Assembly: GCA_013396915.1 (NCBI GenBank)
Contig: VWZL01006771.1
Span: 2,452,805-2,516,804 of the forward strand
DNA length: 64,000 nt
From: Stercorarius parasiticus
Lineage: Eukaryota > Chordata > Aves > Charadriiformes > Stercorariidae
Direction of reading: 5' to 3'
This document shows positions 38,686-50,132 of the stretch, piece after piece. Made by a program: the position numbers and the translations under genes. Positions within the stretch are counted from its first letter, which is position 1; every line of letters starts with the position of its first letter. Below the pieces are notes generated by a model that was given only the letters and a program-made list of their open reading frames with translations, was not told where the DNA came from and searched no databases.

Positions 38686-40156
38686 CTAAGCAATAGGAAG
38701 GGAAAACAGTAACACAGAAGGTAGAAAGTGTATATATAATACCATTTAGATTTTGAAGATGCACTGAAATGGGAAGGAGATGATCTGAAATCTTGGAACA
38801 TCGTATCTTTATATAGCTAACCCACTGAAAGACAACGTTGCCCAGAACAAGTACGGAAACCATGAATGTTGATAAGAATTTTTTTTCCATCTCTATCTCT
38901 GGCCTGATACTGTATAGCCCTGTTTTCTGCAACACAAAGCACTATTTCATACACAAAAAGAAACACTGTCCACTGAAAATTAACATGTGGTAGGAACATT
39001 CCTCTGCACGACGTAAGTGACTTAACAATGAGATTCAGGATTATGTCATCTGACCATATTGTTTCTATGGACTTTAAGGCCAATTAACTAACTTGCTTTT
39101 CCAGCGTCCCAGCCAGGCGTACTGTTTATTCCAGGTTGATATGCACACACGGATGCGCCAAAAATTAATGAGAAACACTAAACAAATATCAGGGTACACA
39201 CTGTTGTTAAAGGTGGCACTGCTTCAAAGATATTTTGTAATGCTGCATTATTTTTGTACACCTGGAATAAATTTTTGCCAGTTCATGGAAATAGATGGGG
39301 CACAAGGATGTTCACAGGTGGGGCAGGATACCACCAAAATGCATGAGAGGCAATGCCACCTATCTGGGGCCAGGGACATTAAAAGAAAATTCAGAGATAT
39401 ACTTACGGGCTGCTCAGTTTGTTGCTCAACCAAAACCAAAAAACACACGACTTCCTGGCAGAACATGGCTAATTATTAACTTTATTTATCATTTTACAAA
39501 GCAAACTGTAACAACTCATAAAAAAAACAAATATCCAGAATATCCAAAACCACACATTAATAGTAATAATAAAACCCCAAAACTGCAGATCACAGAATTA
39601 GACTCCATTAGGCACATTGTTGCAGTAAGTGGCACCCATTTAGAAGACACAACACAGCCAAAAACATAGTCTTCTATGTAGAGATCCAATACAAGCAAAT
39701 GGAGCTAGATTAGTGCGGCAAATTCATATAAATCTGGGATAAGAATGGGAAGCAGGCATGTTTTTCCATTGTTGTTTTTTTTTCCTTTTGCTAAGACAGA
39801 AAATATCCTGTTTGCTAACACAGAAAAGATTTATGACTCTAAACACAAACAAGTAAATAACAATAGTGAAGGATTCTGCGCTGTTATCCACGCTCCTCAA
39901 ACTCCCTGGCCCCTGAACAAACACTGCCCTACAGGGACCGGAGCCCAACCTGAGTTTGATGTGACAGAAGTGTTTTGATTAAGAAAAAGCATCAATATAC
40001 ATGACAACTTTTAAACACACTTAAATACTACCCTTCGTATGGGTTAATGTAAGCTCATAATTGAGCATTTCCTTGAATCATGTCACAGTCAAGGGACAGA
40101 AGAAATGGTGCATGGTAATACTAATACCCTCTTTCACAGGAGATATCCCAACATAC

Positions 40157-40179
40157 CTTGACTTCTAAGGCTGCCTTTG
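40157..40179 (-). CDS. candidate 23-base microexon
   Basis: On the minus strand a strong acceptor (TTTTGATTTTGCTGTATTTCAG) and a strong donor (AAG/GTATGT) enclose only 23 bases. Two of the three frames are open across it. In the one that starts with the exon's first base completing a codon, it leaves one base that continues in frame into the candidate exon at 38,685. Microexons of this size exist in vertebrate genes, mainly neuronal ones. In 64 kb read on two strands, such a pair can also arise by chance, so confidence is low. Confidence 0.12.
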
Positions 40180-41950
40180 CTGAAATACAGCAAAATCAAA
40201 ATGCCAGCCCCAGAGTAGCTGGGGTCCACTTATTCTGAAGCAAAGTGGCAGTCAACCTCACTTCTTTTAATTTAAGATGGGACACAAACTAAGACAGAAG
40301 AATTTATCAGTGTTATGAGGCAAGAGAAATATTTTAAATACCCACAAACGTTAACATTATTACTTCTTAGATTAAAAGACTGTAATAAATAATTTCTCAA
40401 GCCTGAAATTACTGCACCTTTCTATAACAGTCGTTACTGTCATTTACTGATAATTCTAGTTATGGTTGTAAATAAGACTTTACACCTTCTTGATGGCAAA
40501 CCTACATTGTTAGTCACGTATCTGAGTCAATCCCTTCCCTCTGAGCATAACTGCACCCTCTTAGAGATAAGTACACAAGCAGTATGATATCCAGGCGATG
40601 TACCTGGACACAATTCTCATAAAATAAATAAATAAGTAAAACCAAAAAACAACCCACATCACATAATAGAAACGCCTGTATATTTGAAAGAACATGCATC
40701 TCTATCAGTGAGGTACTTCAGTAGCCAAGGATGGAGGTATTATGCCTCAGTATCAAGACTGTCCCTACCTAGAACAGCACTTTAATAACTTCCTAAACTC
40801 CTTTTTTTTTTGCTCTGCTCACTTCCCTACTCAAGAAAAGTCTAAAACCAAAGAGACTTCAAAACACTGAGACACTACGACAGAACTTCTGTCACCACTC
40901 TCTGAAATCAGCACGATAATTAGATCGGTGTAAAAACCAGCGCGAACGAACGCAGCAGAACATTTTCTTCAGATACGCTGCATTTTTTTTTGTTTTCAAA
41001 ATTAAGCCCAAGGATCTGTACTTAAAATTGCTACTTCTTTTTTCGACTCCAAGCATGTATTCAGTTGTGTATTGTCTCATTATTTCATACTGTAATAATC
41101 CCCAGTTTGTTTTCTGTTTTGCAAACAATATCACAACAGTTGAATTGTCGTAAGCCTTTTGTGAATTTTTTTTTCAACATGACAATTTCAAACTACCCAC
41201 AAGCATTTGGCTGGCTTTTAGTTTTTACTGTAAGCTATCCTTTTGTTTTAATAATATATTCTAAATGCTAATCAAATTGAAAAATACACCAATAGCATGC
41301 AAGAATATGGATTGAAGGAAATTATTTTATGTATTTTCAGAGATGTGACAGGGAGGAAAATTGGAAATATAAATCAAGAAGAGGAGATGGTATTTTTTAA
41401 TCAATACTTTTCCATACCCTACTCTTCCCCTCCATATTCCCAAGCCTTTGGAAATACACTAAATACAAGCATAAAATTGCAGTTTCCAAAGAAAGTACCC
41501 ACTGAAGTCACAAACGGTTTGATTCAGCTTGCTCTTGGTTCTGCAGTTTACATTGCTTAAAATTGACATGAGTTGGTTAAAATGGGTCATCTGCTTACTG
41601 TTTTAAGAAAGACATTCTGGGTTAAAACTGAAAACTTTTAACACTATGATGCAATCTAAAGCAATAGTTCTGAAACTGCATGGTGGATCCAGTGATGACA
41701 TCAGCTCATGGAAAAAAATGGAAAAAAAAAAATATCTGACCAAAATACAGGATGTCAAAACTTAGAAAAAGTATTTATTCGCATCTCTGATTAAAAGCAA
41801 ATGCTTTCAATTTGTAAACTATTTTTCTGTCAGTTCTATTTGCTTCTTCCTGCTTCTCACTAATGACCTCCCCTTGTTAGGGAGCCAAGCAGCCACCTTC
41901 ATGCCAAGTCACCAAGTAGGGGCTCACGGACTCTGACCTGGCACCACACA

Positions 41951-41967
41951 GCGCCAGCAGAGGCTGC
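41951..41967 (+). promoter_or_regulatory. CTCF-like motif
   Basis: GCGCCAGCAGAGGCTGC fits the general CTCF core layout (CCA, then S-Y-AG, then RNGGC) with a few departures from the preferred GGGGGC run. It lies in a small GC-raised patch of AT-rich DNA. If bound, it could be a loop anchor for the CpG-island promoter about 21 kb to the right. The call rests on motif resemblance only. Confidence 0.2.
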
Positions 41968-42632
41968 AGTAATCCTTTATGGGATGTTCCCTCTTTTTCA
42001 TTCAACAAAAGGTGTGAATGCCAACACCCAAAACCTCCACATCTCACGGCAAGGTTATTTTATCACTGCCTTATCCTAAATAGATAATTTCTAGGAAACA
42101 TGAGTGCTCTACTTACTCACCACTTGGGAAAGAAGCAAGGCAAATACAATAGCGAAAGCCCTACATGGGGCTGCTATGGGGCAGTATTCAGGCTGGCTCA
42201 TATTCTTCCATTGACTTCCTTTGCGAAAAGCTTCAGTTTTGAGGCTGTTGTCATGGTATCTTCTTAAAACCAAAGGTTTTCATTCGTGGCCGAGATACCC
42301 AGGAAACACAACTGGGCCGGGGCACAGGGTCAAGCACAGACCCTCACGTCTGTTGGTAGTTAGCGCTCTCCCTGGCACGGTTTTGGCCCAAGACAGCCAG
42401 CACTGTCCCAGATAACGCACAGACATGGTTCAGGGAATAGCACGTCTCACCAACTGTTCACAGCAGGCAGTTTGGATACGTCCATATGCTGCGAGAAGGT
42501 CTGGACACCTACACGTGAGCCAGGCTGGGCCACTGGACCACCGGACCAGAGAACCGTCCCTGGCCCGGGATGATTTTCAATGCTAGTATTGACAGATGGG
42601 GGCTTAGCGTTTCAGGTGCTACTTTTACAACA

Positions 42633-42652
42633 CACAACAACAACAACAACAA
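42633..42652 (+). repeat. (ACA)n microsatellite
   Basis: About six and a half trinucleotide units of ACA/CAA are followed directly by an A run and a short TA repeat. It is a simple slippage-prone tract in non-coding DNA. Confidence 0.9.
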
Positions 42653-44874
42653 AAAAATATATATTCTATGTAGGAAAGACAACAGATTGACAGAACTCTT
42701 ATTTTACATATCAAATCTTAACTATGAGAAATTATGGAGCAAGCAATCTAAGGAATTACTTACCACTTACAAAGCTCATGCAAACCTGAGCTCTGGAACA
42801 GAAACTAAACGCTGTTTGGGTAAACTGTTGCCCCATTTTCAGATACTAATCTTCCACAGCTGAATGATGTGCACCTCTCATTTAAAAACAGACAACAGGA
42901 CACTTTGAGATTCTACCTAAACTGTCTGCCTTCAGAGGTCTGGACTATCCTTCATCATCCTCTTCAGCATGCTCCAAACTCAGATGAGGGTTTTTTTTAT
43001 TAGAAGAAGAAAATCTAAAAGCTAGAAGAACACCAAACGTTTTTGAGCCATGAAAAAAGCTTGCCATAAACCACCATGATTAACTCCGAAAAATCAACTG
43101 TATTTTTTTCAGTATTATGAAATAGGAAAAATACAAAAAGAAAAAAAAGAAAAACATTAAAAATAACCCCCTAAATGGTATTTAAACTTGAGATGGGCTT
43201 TAAAATCCCTGAAGAACAGAGTGGGAGAGTCAAATAAGTCTCTTGGAACACCAACCTAAACATTTCCAATCCCGCTGCATCTTTTTTGGTAAAGTTAATT
43301 GCAGAGACATGCTCTCATTCTTGCTGGGATTCAGCTGCCACCATTTCCCTCTGAATGCAGCCACAAAAACCACAGAAAACGTGGCAGAAGCAAATGTGTG
43401 CCACCAGGTCCTTAAAGTCACAGTCCAGTACATTAATCATGGTATTAGTGAATGTACAGAACTCAGCAGTGGCGCGGTAGGGTATCAGAACACATCCTCA
43501 GCTTCACTCCCAGGCAAAGGGACGGTGCGGGCAGCCAGGGGCGATGCCACCCTGAGGGATTCCCACCTGCACCACAGAACTCGGCTGAAGGTAAACTAAG
43601 CCTCAGTTCTGAAGAACAGATGCTTGCTGCTTCACTGCTAAAATGTTCCAACGTTGTATTCTTCCTGCTGTCCACTGGACACTGTTACTGTTTTTCCTTC
43701 ATTGTCTGCACCAGATATAAAAAAGGGCAAAAGGGAATAAGAAGAACCATGTGTTTCCAAGACTGCAGTTCCTGCCTCTTAAAAGAGCATTTTAAAAAAG
43801 CTACAGATACATCCAGAATACTATTTATCCAGCTTTAAAAGTGGGAGCATTTAGTTCAGTAAAAGAAAAAATTTAAAGGACCTTCAGGCTTATTCCTTCT
43901 TTAGGACTTCTCTTGCAGTGTACAGTATTACAACCAAACATTGTTTAGATGATTAAAAAAAAAATGAATAAAATCATTCCAGATGTGAAAGTCTTTGAGG
44001 CTAAAGAACTCACTACCATGTCAATACTGGAAAGATCACGGGGCTTAAAAATAGCTGCAGAAGGAGGTTTTGTGTTCATTTCAATACTATCTGAACTAAA
44101 AATGCTGGATATAGTGTAGTCTCCCAAAATGGCTGAGTTGCCTCATACAGTCTTTGGCTTCCTCATACAGAGTCCCTTATATCATCAGTTGAACTCTTTT
44201 AGGGTTTTCCAGGTATCCTTCCTTTTTACGTGCCCTTATGGATGCTTGCTTCTTCTCGCTCCAGTTCTGTAATCCATCCCTAGACAAGAGAGTCCTTAAC
44301 CATGCAAGCCCTAATTATATGCCCACTTTTAACCACGTGTTTCAGTTTTGTTTCAATATGACTTAAGCCCATAATAAAAACGGCATGTCCCACGCAACTA
44401 TGTTTGTACCTACACACTTCCATAAGCAAATAACGTAGTCCATAGTGAAACAACTTCACAACACTATTCCGATATGAATACCTTCTATGTGAATGTCATA
44501 CTGCAATTTCCAGTCCAGTCAGTTTTTTACAGGACAGTCCACAATAAAATGCCCCACAGCCTTTTATTATAAACTGTAAAGGAAGATGTAGGTACTTGCT
44601 CTTGGCTTTAAGTGGTAGCACAGTGCTCCCACGCTAGCAATTCCATTTCTTAAAGTATGATGGAGTCCAACTTCAGTATACTAAGTTATATCAACCTCAG
44701 GTTTGTCAATAATACATAACTTCATGTCCAAAGCTAATACTTTTTTAAGAAGCCTTATGCAGCATTACTTTCCTAAACATAAGAGCCTTTTCTAAGACCC
44801 GAGGATGAATCACCGCTGGAGAACTTCAAGCTGGAAACAAAGTACAGTTTTTCCCCCAGCACAGGAAAGGATGG

Positions 44875-44989
44875 TCATCTAACAAAAACTAAAAAGAACA
44901 TCCACAAGATATTAGACCCACGGTAGGAACTACTGGGAGAACCTTTTCGTGTATCCATGTGATCAGTAGACATATGAATTTCTTCTGAC
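44875..44989 (-). CDS. candidate coding exon, possibly terminal, unidentified
   Basis: A near-ideal minus-strand acceptor (TTTGTTTGAGTTTTTCTTTCAG) ends just before base 44,989. The one open frame after it encodes a hydrophilic, protein-like peptide (SEEIHMSTDHMDTRKGSPSS) for about 27 residues. It then turns hydrophobic (LWMFFLVFVR) before a TGA at 44,875-44,877. The change of character suggests that the exon may end earlier, but the available donors (for example GTGG/GTCTAA at about 44,920) are weak. A second strong acceptor (TTTTTTCTGTGATGTTTCAG) lies about 45 bases upstream, giving a possible alternative acceptor pair, but the sequence between them is closed or poorly coding. I do not recognise the product. 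It sits 430 bases downstream of the candidate at 45.4-45.6 kb on the same strand. Confidence 0.2.
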
Positions 44990-45418
44990 CTGAAAGAAAA
45001 ACTCAAACAAAACAACTATCAACTTACGAATCCCTGAAACATCACAGAAAAAAGAAAATGAAGGAGAAAAAGAAACAATCACTGTTCTTGTCTTAAGCTC
45101 CTGATACATCATTATTTATATGCTGAAGCACTTATTGACAGGTTGGTTGGAGACATAACTTTAAGGGCACTTGTTCATCTAGAGCCATTTCAGGAGGACT
45201 GGTCCTGGACATTGGCAAATTAAGCTGCTGCCGGTGCAGGCACTGCTTCAGCTGGTGAAACCCCTGCAGCTTTGCTGCCTACTCTGCCTGTGCGAAGGCT
45301 CTGAGAGGCAAACACCGCTTCTGCTGCTGACAGGGAGGCAGGAGCATGTACCTTCAGCCACCACCCCCAGGACAGAGGAAGGGTCCCATTCAGAAGCAGC
45401 ATCCACCTCTGCTACGGC

Positions 45419-45639
45419 TCAGTTCTGCTGCTGAGAAGTCTTTGAGCCAGCTTTGGATTTCAAAGCTCCTTTGCTTCCACCCAAAGACTTTCTGTACGCC
45501 TGCATCCCCGTCTGCTCAACTGGTCTTCCCTCTCTCATTATTTTCCCAATCGGGGTCAGAATTTGCACCAGTTTTAAATCTGGTTCGGTGGGAGCCAGAG
45601 CATTTTGTAACAAAATGCCTCTACGGAGACCACCAGACA
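45419..45639 (-). CDS. candidate coding exon with stop, unidentified
   Basis: The minus strand has an acceptor-like TGCCTTTCTAATTGCAG and then a 73-codon frame ending in TGA at 45,419-45,421. The peptide is protein-like throughout: hydrophobic and acidic first (GILLQNALAPTEPDLKLVQ), then basic and Gln/Ser-rich at the end (KSKAGSKTSQQQN), a plausible C-terminus. The segment is distinctly GC-richer than its surroundings. Oddly, the sequence past the stop stays GC-rich and protein-like. The same frame continues as AVAEVDAASEWDPSSVLG, and from about 45,402 a second frame is open to 45,220, ending in PAEAVPAPAAA. That would fit a disrupted exon or processed pseudogene carrying a nonsense change and a frameshift, as well as a true last exon. 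I do not recognise the family. Confidence 0.25.
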
Positions 45640-48269
45640 CTGCAATTAGAAAGGCACAATGTGTTAAAATAAGCCTCAAGATATATACAATTGAGTTTTA
45701 CTTTATTCACTGTGTATTTGGGGCCATTACGGTGAATTATTCCAAGCCAAAAGACATTGTTGTAAATTCAGCAACAGCAGCGTGTAATTCATTTCATGTG
45801 ACTGTGTAGAAACACACACATCACAAAACTAACTGGAGTAAAGATATCTGTTAAGTCCGTTTAACAACAAAAGCATTGGTGACTCATTAGAAAGGGTGTG
45901 AGTCAGTATAAATGCCAAAACACTACTGAGAAGTAATAAATAAAATAGGATTAAAATTATCTTCTTGTACCAGACAATTGAGACTGAGCATCAAGAAGCC
46001 CCACATACCCTGGTGTGATTTAGAAGGCCTCCCAGTGACAGTCATCTGTCCCTTGTCCTTCTTGACCTCAGCTGTTATTTAAGGAATTGGGAGGGTGGTG
46101 GGGAAGGGGCTCACACATCTGAGCCACAAAGCTGAGGAAAAATCCGTGACTCAGAAGGGGGGTAACTCACACATGCCTCTCCCTACGGGAGCTGCTGCTT
46201 CCCATAACATTCCCTTAAGTGGGAAGATTTGTTCATTTGAGGAGTCAGTGTGTGAGGTTTTTCCTTCCCCATCTTCTCTGCATATATATTCCTTTACATC
46301 TTTCAATATGCCTACATGCACTGCATGTAAAAATAATGACGTCTGTGTGCTGATTTTTACGATTTAAAAAACCCACTTCCTTAAATACCACTGAAAATAA
46401 ATTGTTGCCTCAAGAGATGTTTTCACAGATAAATTCTTAGGTTCTTTAATGTGTCACATTTAGCCTTTAATGGAATACACAGTCCTTGCCCAAATACATT
46501 TTTATGCCTAAATTCTAGTTATTCCATCACGGTGACAGAGTAACTTCTTACCCTCCTCACCCGATAGCAGTGGGTACAAACAAGAATCTTGTACTAGGCT
46601 TTGCAGACCATTCCTTCTACTGCGCAAACAATCAAAAGTTTCTTTATTTATTGAGATCTTACGAAACACAGTAACAGAGGACTAAACCACCATAAATGTG
46701 GGATGTTACAAGACGACCAAGCTCCTTGCAGCCGCTATGTTTTCACACAGCTTAATGAAGCAAAACAAACCCAGTGAGAAAACAGTGATCCTTCAGACCA
46801 AGTTCAGTAGATCCCAGGTACGCTGAGGAAAACACCATGATGAATGGTAAAAGGAAGACGAAAATAAAAATGCAAAATAAGTCACAAGTCATAAGTCTGT
46901 TACATAACCCTGAACAGAATCTTTTATTCCATGTCTTGATCAGAGTTATGCACTACCAAATTCCTAAAACTGATACAAGGACGACAAGAGAGACACCTAT
47001 CACTTGGCCTCTCCCATTATTTTCTTGACATTTTGAAAATCCAGAAAAGAAAAAAAAAAAACCAAACTTCTTACCCATCCCTCAACTGCCTCTTTTTCCT
47101 GTAAAAGAATGGCTTGAATACAGTCTTTGGAAAACTACCCGGTTGGATCTACATTTTCCATATGCCTGAGCCGCAAACTCAGCCCTGGAAAACAGGAGAT
47201 AGGCATTATTGTCTTTGGCTGGTGATGACAGTAATTGGCCTATGAACCACTTTTGTTAAGGCAGTACTAGAAAATAAAAAAAAAAAAACAGTTCCAGCCT
47301 TGCTCTTTCTTCCTTGCTTTTTCCCTCTGCCTGCCTTGCAGCAAAATGTAGATAGAAACAAACTCAAAACATTTTCCAGAAACTGGGTGCCTAGATCTCC
47401 TTGTATTTAGGAGGAAAGGCAATTGCTGCAATCCCTCATTTCCTCACTATCACTCAAAGGCACCAGGTATACTGAAGGCAAGGACCTACCTGGGGCTCGT
47501 ACAGCTGCAGACAGGAGGCCCCTGTGGCTTCTGACAACTCACCGCAAGCATATCGAACGTATCCTTCACCAATACATTTATTATGTTACATTCTTCTGTT
47601 GACATGCACTATCTCATGGAAATAAAAGTATATGCTCTCCTTGTTATCTGGTTAGCCTGGTTTTTAAAGCAGATTCTCAAATATCACAAGACTTCACACT
47701 TTCCTCTCCTGTCTGTCTGAGGCCTGGGGTTACCGTTGTACCCTGCAGCACAGGATTTTTGACTCACTCACATCAACCTGATTTGAGTTCTTGGAATCCA
47801 GTATTGCCATCCTGACACCCTGAAGGCAACCAAAGATACTTCTTCAGACAGAATGTGGGTGATACAGTTCTGTTTTTGAGGCTGCAGTACGGAAGCAAGC
47901 TAAGTTTGAGGACCTCGAACCTCACACTGTAGAAATGAAGAACGTCATCACCCAAAATCTTTTAAATCTACAAGTTCAAGAAAACACAGAGAAAGCATAG
48001 AAAACGAGAATGAGATATGGACAGTTCTGTTGTTCATCTAATGACCTGGCAATGTTAAATATATAGTGGAGTATCACTTTAGAAAAAAATGCTTTTAAGA
48101 TCCCTAACCTTTCACACAGTAATCCAAAAGAAAGACTGCTGATCCCTTGATTAACACTGACTCTCTTTTTTAAGCATGCAATGAAGATGCCAAAGATCTG
48201 GTTTTTCCATGCAGAAGGCAGATATGTTGCCTCCATGTGCGACAATTTGGTTTAAGTTAAACTGGCAAT

Positions 48270-48318
48270 ATCAATGAGACTGAAGCACATGCTTAAAATG
48301 CTTTGCTGAAATTGGACC
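48270..48318. repeat. ancient repeat half-fossil
   Basis: TCAATGAGACTGAAGCACAT, then GCTTAAAATGCTTTGCTGAA and ATTGGACC, matches the right half of the old archosaur/turtle palindromic repeat whose usual wording is 'caatgggact..aagcacatgcttaagtgctttgctggatcggggcc'. Only one arm is preserved. It is the same family group as the fossil near 61.8 kb. Confidence 0.5.
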
Positions 48319-48936
48319 ATACTCCACATAACTTTCTCTTGCAAAAGCTATGTCCAGCTGCTCACTGAATAGTCAGGAAACGATGTGGATGTGGAAGTTC
48401 TTCCATATTTAAAAGCTGTGTTCATACCCCAAAAAATACAGTCCAGCTTCCCTTTTTATAGAGAGGAAAAGAAAGGGTGGTGGCTGGGAAAGAATTAATA
48501 GCATGACGCCAAACACTGAACTGTGGACCACAGCCACCAAACAGCTTTCATCGGAAGATCTTACTGTGGGTAGTTCTACAATGCCAAGGTGTCTGGTGAC
48601 TGCTTTCTAGCTCAGCCAGGAGGATTTATTATTGCATTATTGTTTCACATTATAAACTTTGAGAAAAATAGGCGATACTTAAGCACATGATTACAGCTGC
48701 ATGCAACTCTCAAAACAGGTTTCAATAAAAACAATAAAAGATCTCATCAGCATTCAAGATATTTTCATATCTAAAACTGGTGTCAGTAAGTAATCAAACA
48801 AACTAACTTTCAAAGCCATTCAGTTCTGTTCATTTCCCTGCTCCTGAGAGAACCAAAGGAATTACTTTTGCAGATATAACAGGCATATACTTCTATCATA
48901 CAGAAAAAAAAAACCAACGGGAATCGTTTAATTGAC

Positions 48937-48958
48937 ACCTGAGTGATACCTGAGTGAT
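48937..48958 (+). repeat. 11-base tandem duplication
   Basis: ACCTGAGTGAT is repeated twice head to tail with no mismatch. It is a recent small slippage duplication. Confidence 0.85.
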
Positions 48959-49408
48959 GATCATAATGACAGTATTAAAATAATCACAAGCAACCTTACC
49001 CACACTTGAATTCTAGATCATTTACATAAGATGTAAATTTACTGCGATTATCAAGTTTTGCACACAAAAAACCAGTAACATTAACTGAAGCAGTTTCAAA
49101 ATCATACATATGTTTAATGCATTGTGCTTCACCTTCCATGTTGCATATTTTCATTGACTATCATTAATGTGCACATGGCATAACTACAACCAAAATTCAA
49201 AAACTTGGTATTACACACGATCTCAGCTGAGGAGCCACTGATAGCAGGTATGAACATAGTGCAGGAGAGGCTGAGCGTGTCATTCCAAGAACAACATACA
49301 GTGTGAAATCCAGGAGAAATGTACTGGGAAGTGCAAAATTACATATTAGTGAAAGGGTGGAAATTTAAGGGAGTATTACATAATGGTTGAGGCTGAAACA
49401 GCTCCTAG

Positions 49409-49580
49409 AGCTTGTCCAACATATTGTCCAACCACCCTTCTCAACAGGGACGCATAGAACATGTTGCCCACTACCATGTCCAGATGGCTTCTGAGTATCT
49501 CCAAGGGGTCCACAACCTCCCTAGGCAACCTGTGTCAGGGCCTCACAGTAAAAAAAAGGCTTTCCTTATATTCAGACAGT
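49409..49580 (-). mobile_element. diverged CR1 LINE fragment
   Basis: Reverse-oriented remnants of an old CR1 3' region can be read: GTCCAGATGGCTTCTGAGTA, TCCAAGGGGTCCACAACCTC, CCTAGGCAACCTGTGTCAGG and the CACAGTAAAAAAAAGGCTTT motif. Several segments of the consensus are missing, and the 3' terminus at the left is degraded. It belongs with the copy near 3.0 kb to an older CR1 group. Open frames crossing it are decay products, not genes. Confidence 0.8.
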
Positions 49581-50078
49581 GTAGTTATAGAAAATATTTT
49601 ATTCAGCAGCAAAACTAGATTAAGATGTTTCCACATACGTCCCTTCCCAATGCATCCATCTTTTCCTCCATCCAAGCTGTTCAGATCCCTGTTCTCACTA
49701 GGGTGCTGGTTTTTTTGCGAAGCTGCACTATGTAGCAAATTGATGAATTGATCCAACTTTGAAAAACTACAAAAAGAAATTCCCTCAGGGGGGAAAAGAA
49801 ATAAAAGAAAAAAATCCACAAGATTTTCTTCCTCTTCTTGTTTCTTTTGGTTTTGTTTTCTTGTTTGCAAACCCAGGCATCACTGAATCATGACCCACCT
49901 GCAAACAGTAGCAGGGCAGCAGGGACAATGGGTAGCACTTTCCAAAGCCAGCTTTGTCCCACATCACGTAGCACCCTCTGCACTGTTGTTGCAAGTTGGG
50001 CTCCCCAGGGAGTTGTATTTTGTGGGTACTCAAATTAACACTGAGCCTAAGACTTGCACTGAGCAGAGAAGAGGTGCG

Positions 50079-50132
50079 GGATATAGCAGTGACACAACCC
50101 CCCCAAGGATATAGCAGTCATACAACCCCCCA
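50079..50132 (+). repeat. tandem duplication of a 26-27 base unit
   Basis: Two adjacent copies of a unit starting GGATATAGCAGT and ending ACAACCCCCC lie at 50,079-50,105 and 50,107-50,132. They differ at two positions in the middle (GACAC versus CATAC) and by one C in the terminal run. It is a single local duplication with later substitutions. Confidence 0.85.

Larger units (their letters stand above)
29583..49408. other. long non-coding stretch holding most minus-strand exon candidates
   Basis: About 20 kb of mainly AT-rich unique DNA. A GC-rich patch directly right of the CR1 (29,640-30,080) has open frames on both strands and no recognisable product. Another GC/CpG-raised patch lies at about 34,190-34,460. 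Separately listed are ancient repeat fossils near 31.1 and 48.3 kb, minus-strand exon candidates near 38.6, 40.2, 44.9 and 45.5 kb, a CTCF-like motif at 41.95 kb, a trinucleotide repeat at 42.6 kb and homopolymers. In the remaining parts I see nothing beyond ordinary intron-like sequence. Confidence 0.5.

Noticed and set aside
42116..42210. Minus-strand start exon with hydrophobic N-terminus (MSQPEYCPIAAP)
   Set aside because: The ATG lies next to a stretch resembling an ancient repeat ('ccattgacttc'). The donor GTG/GTGAGT is good, but the start context and upstream sequence give no promoter or UTR support.
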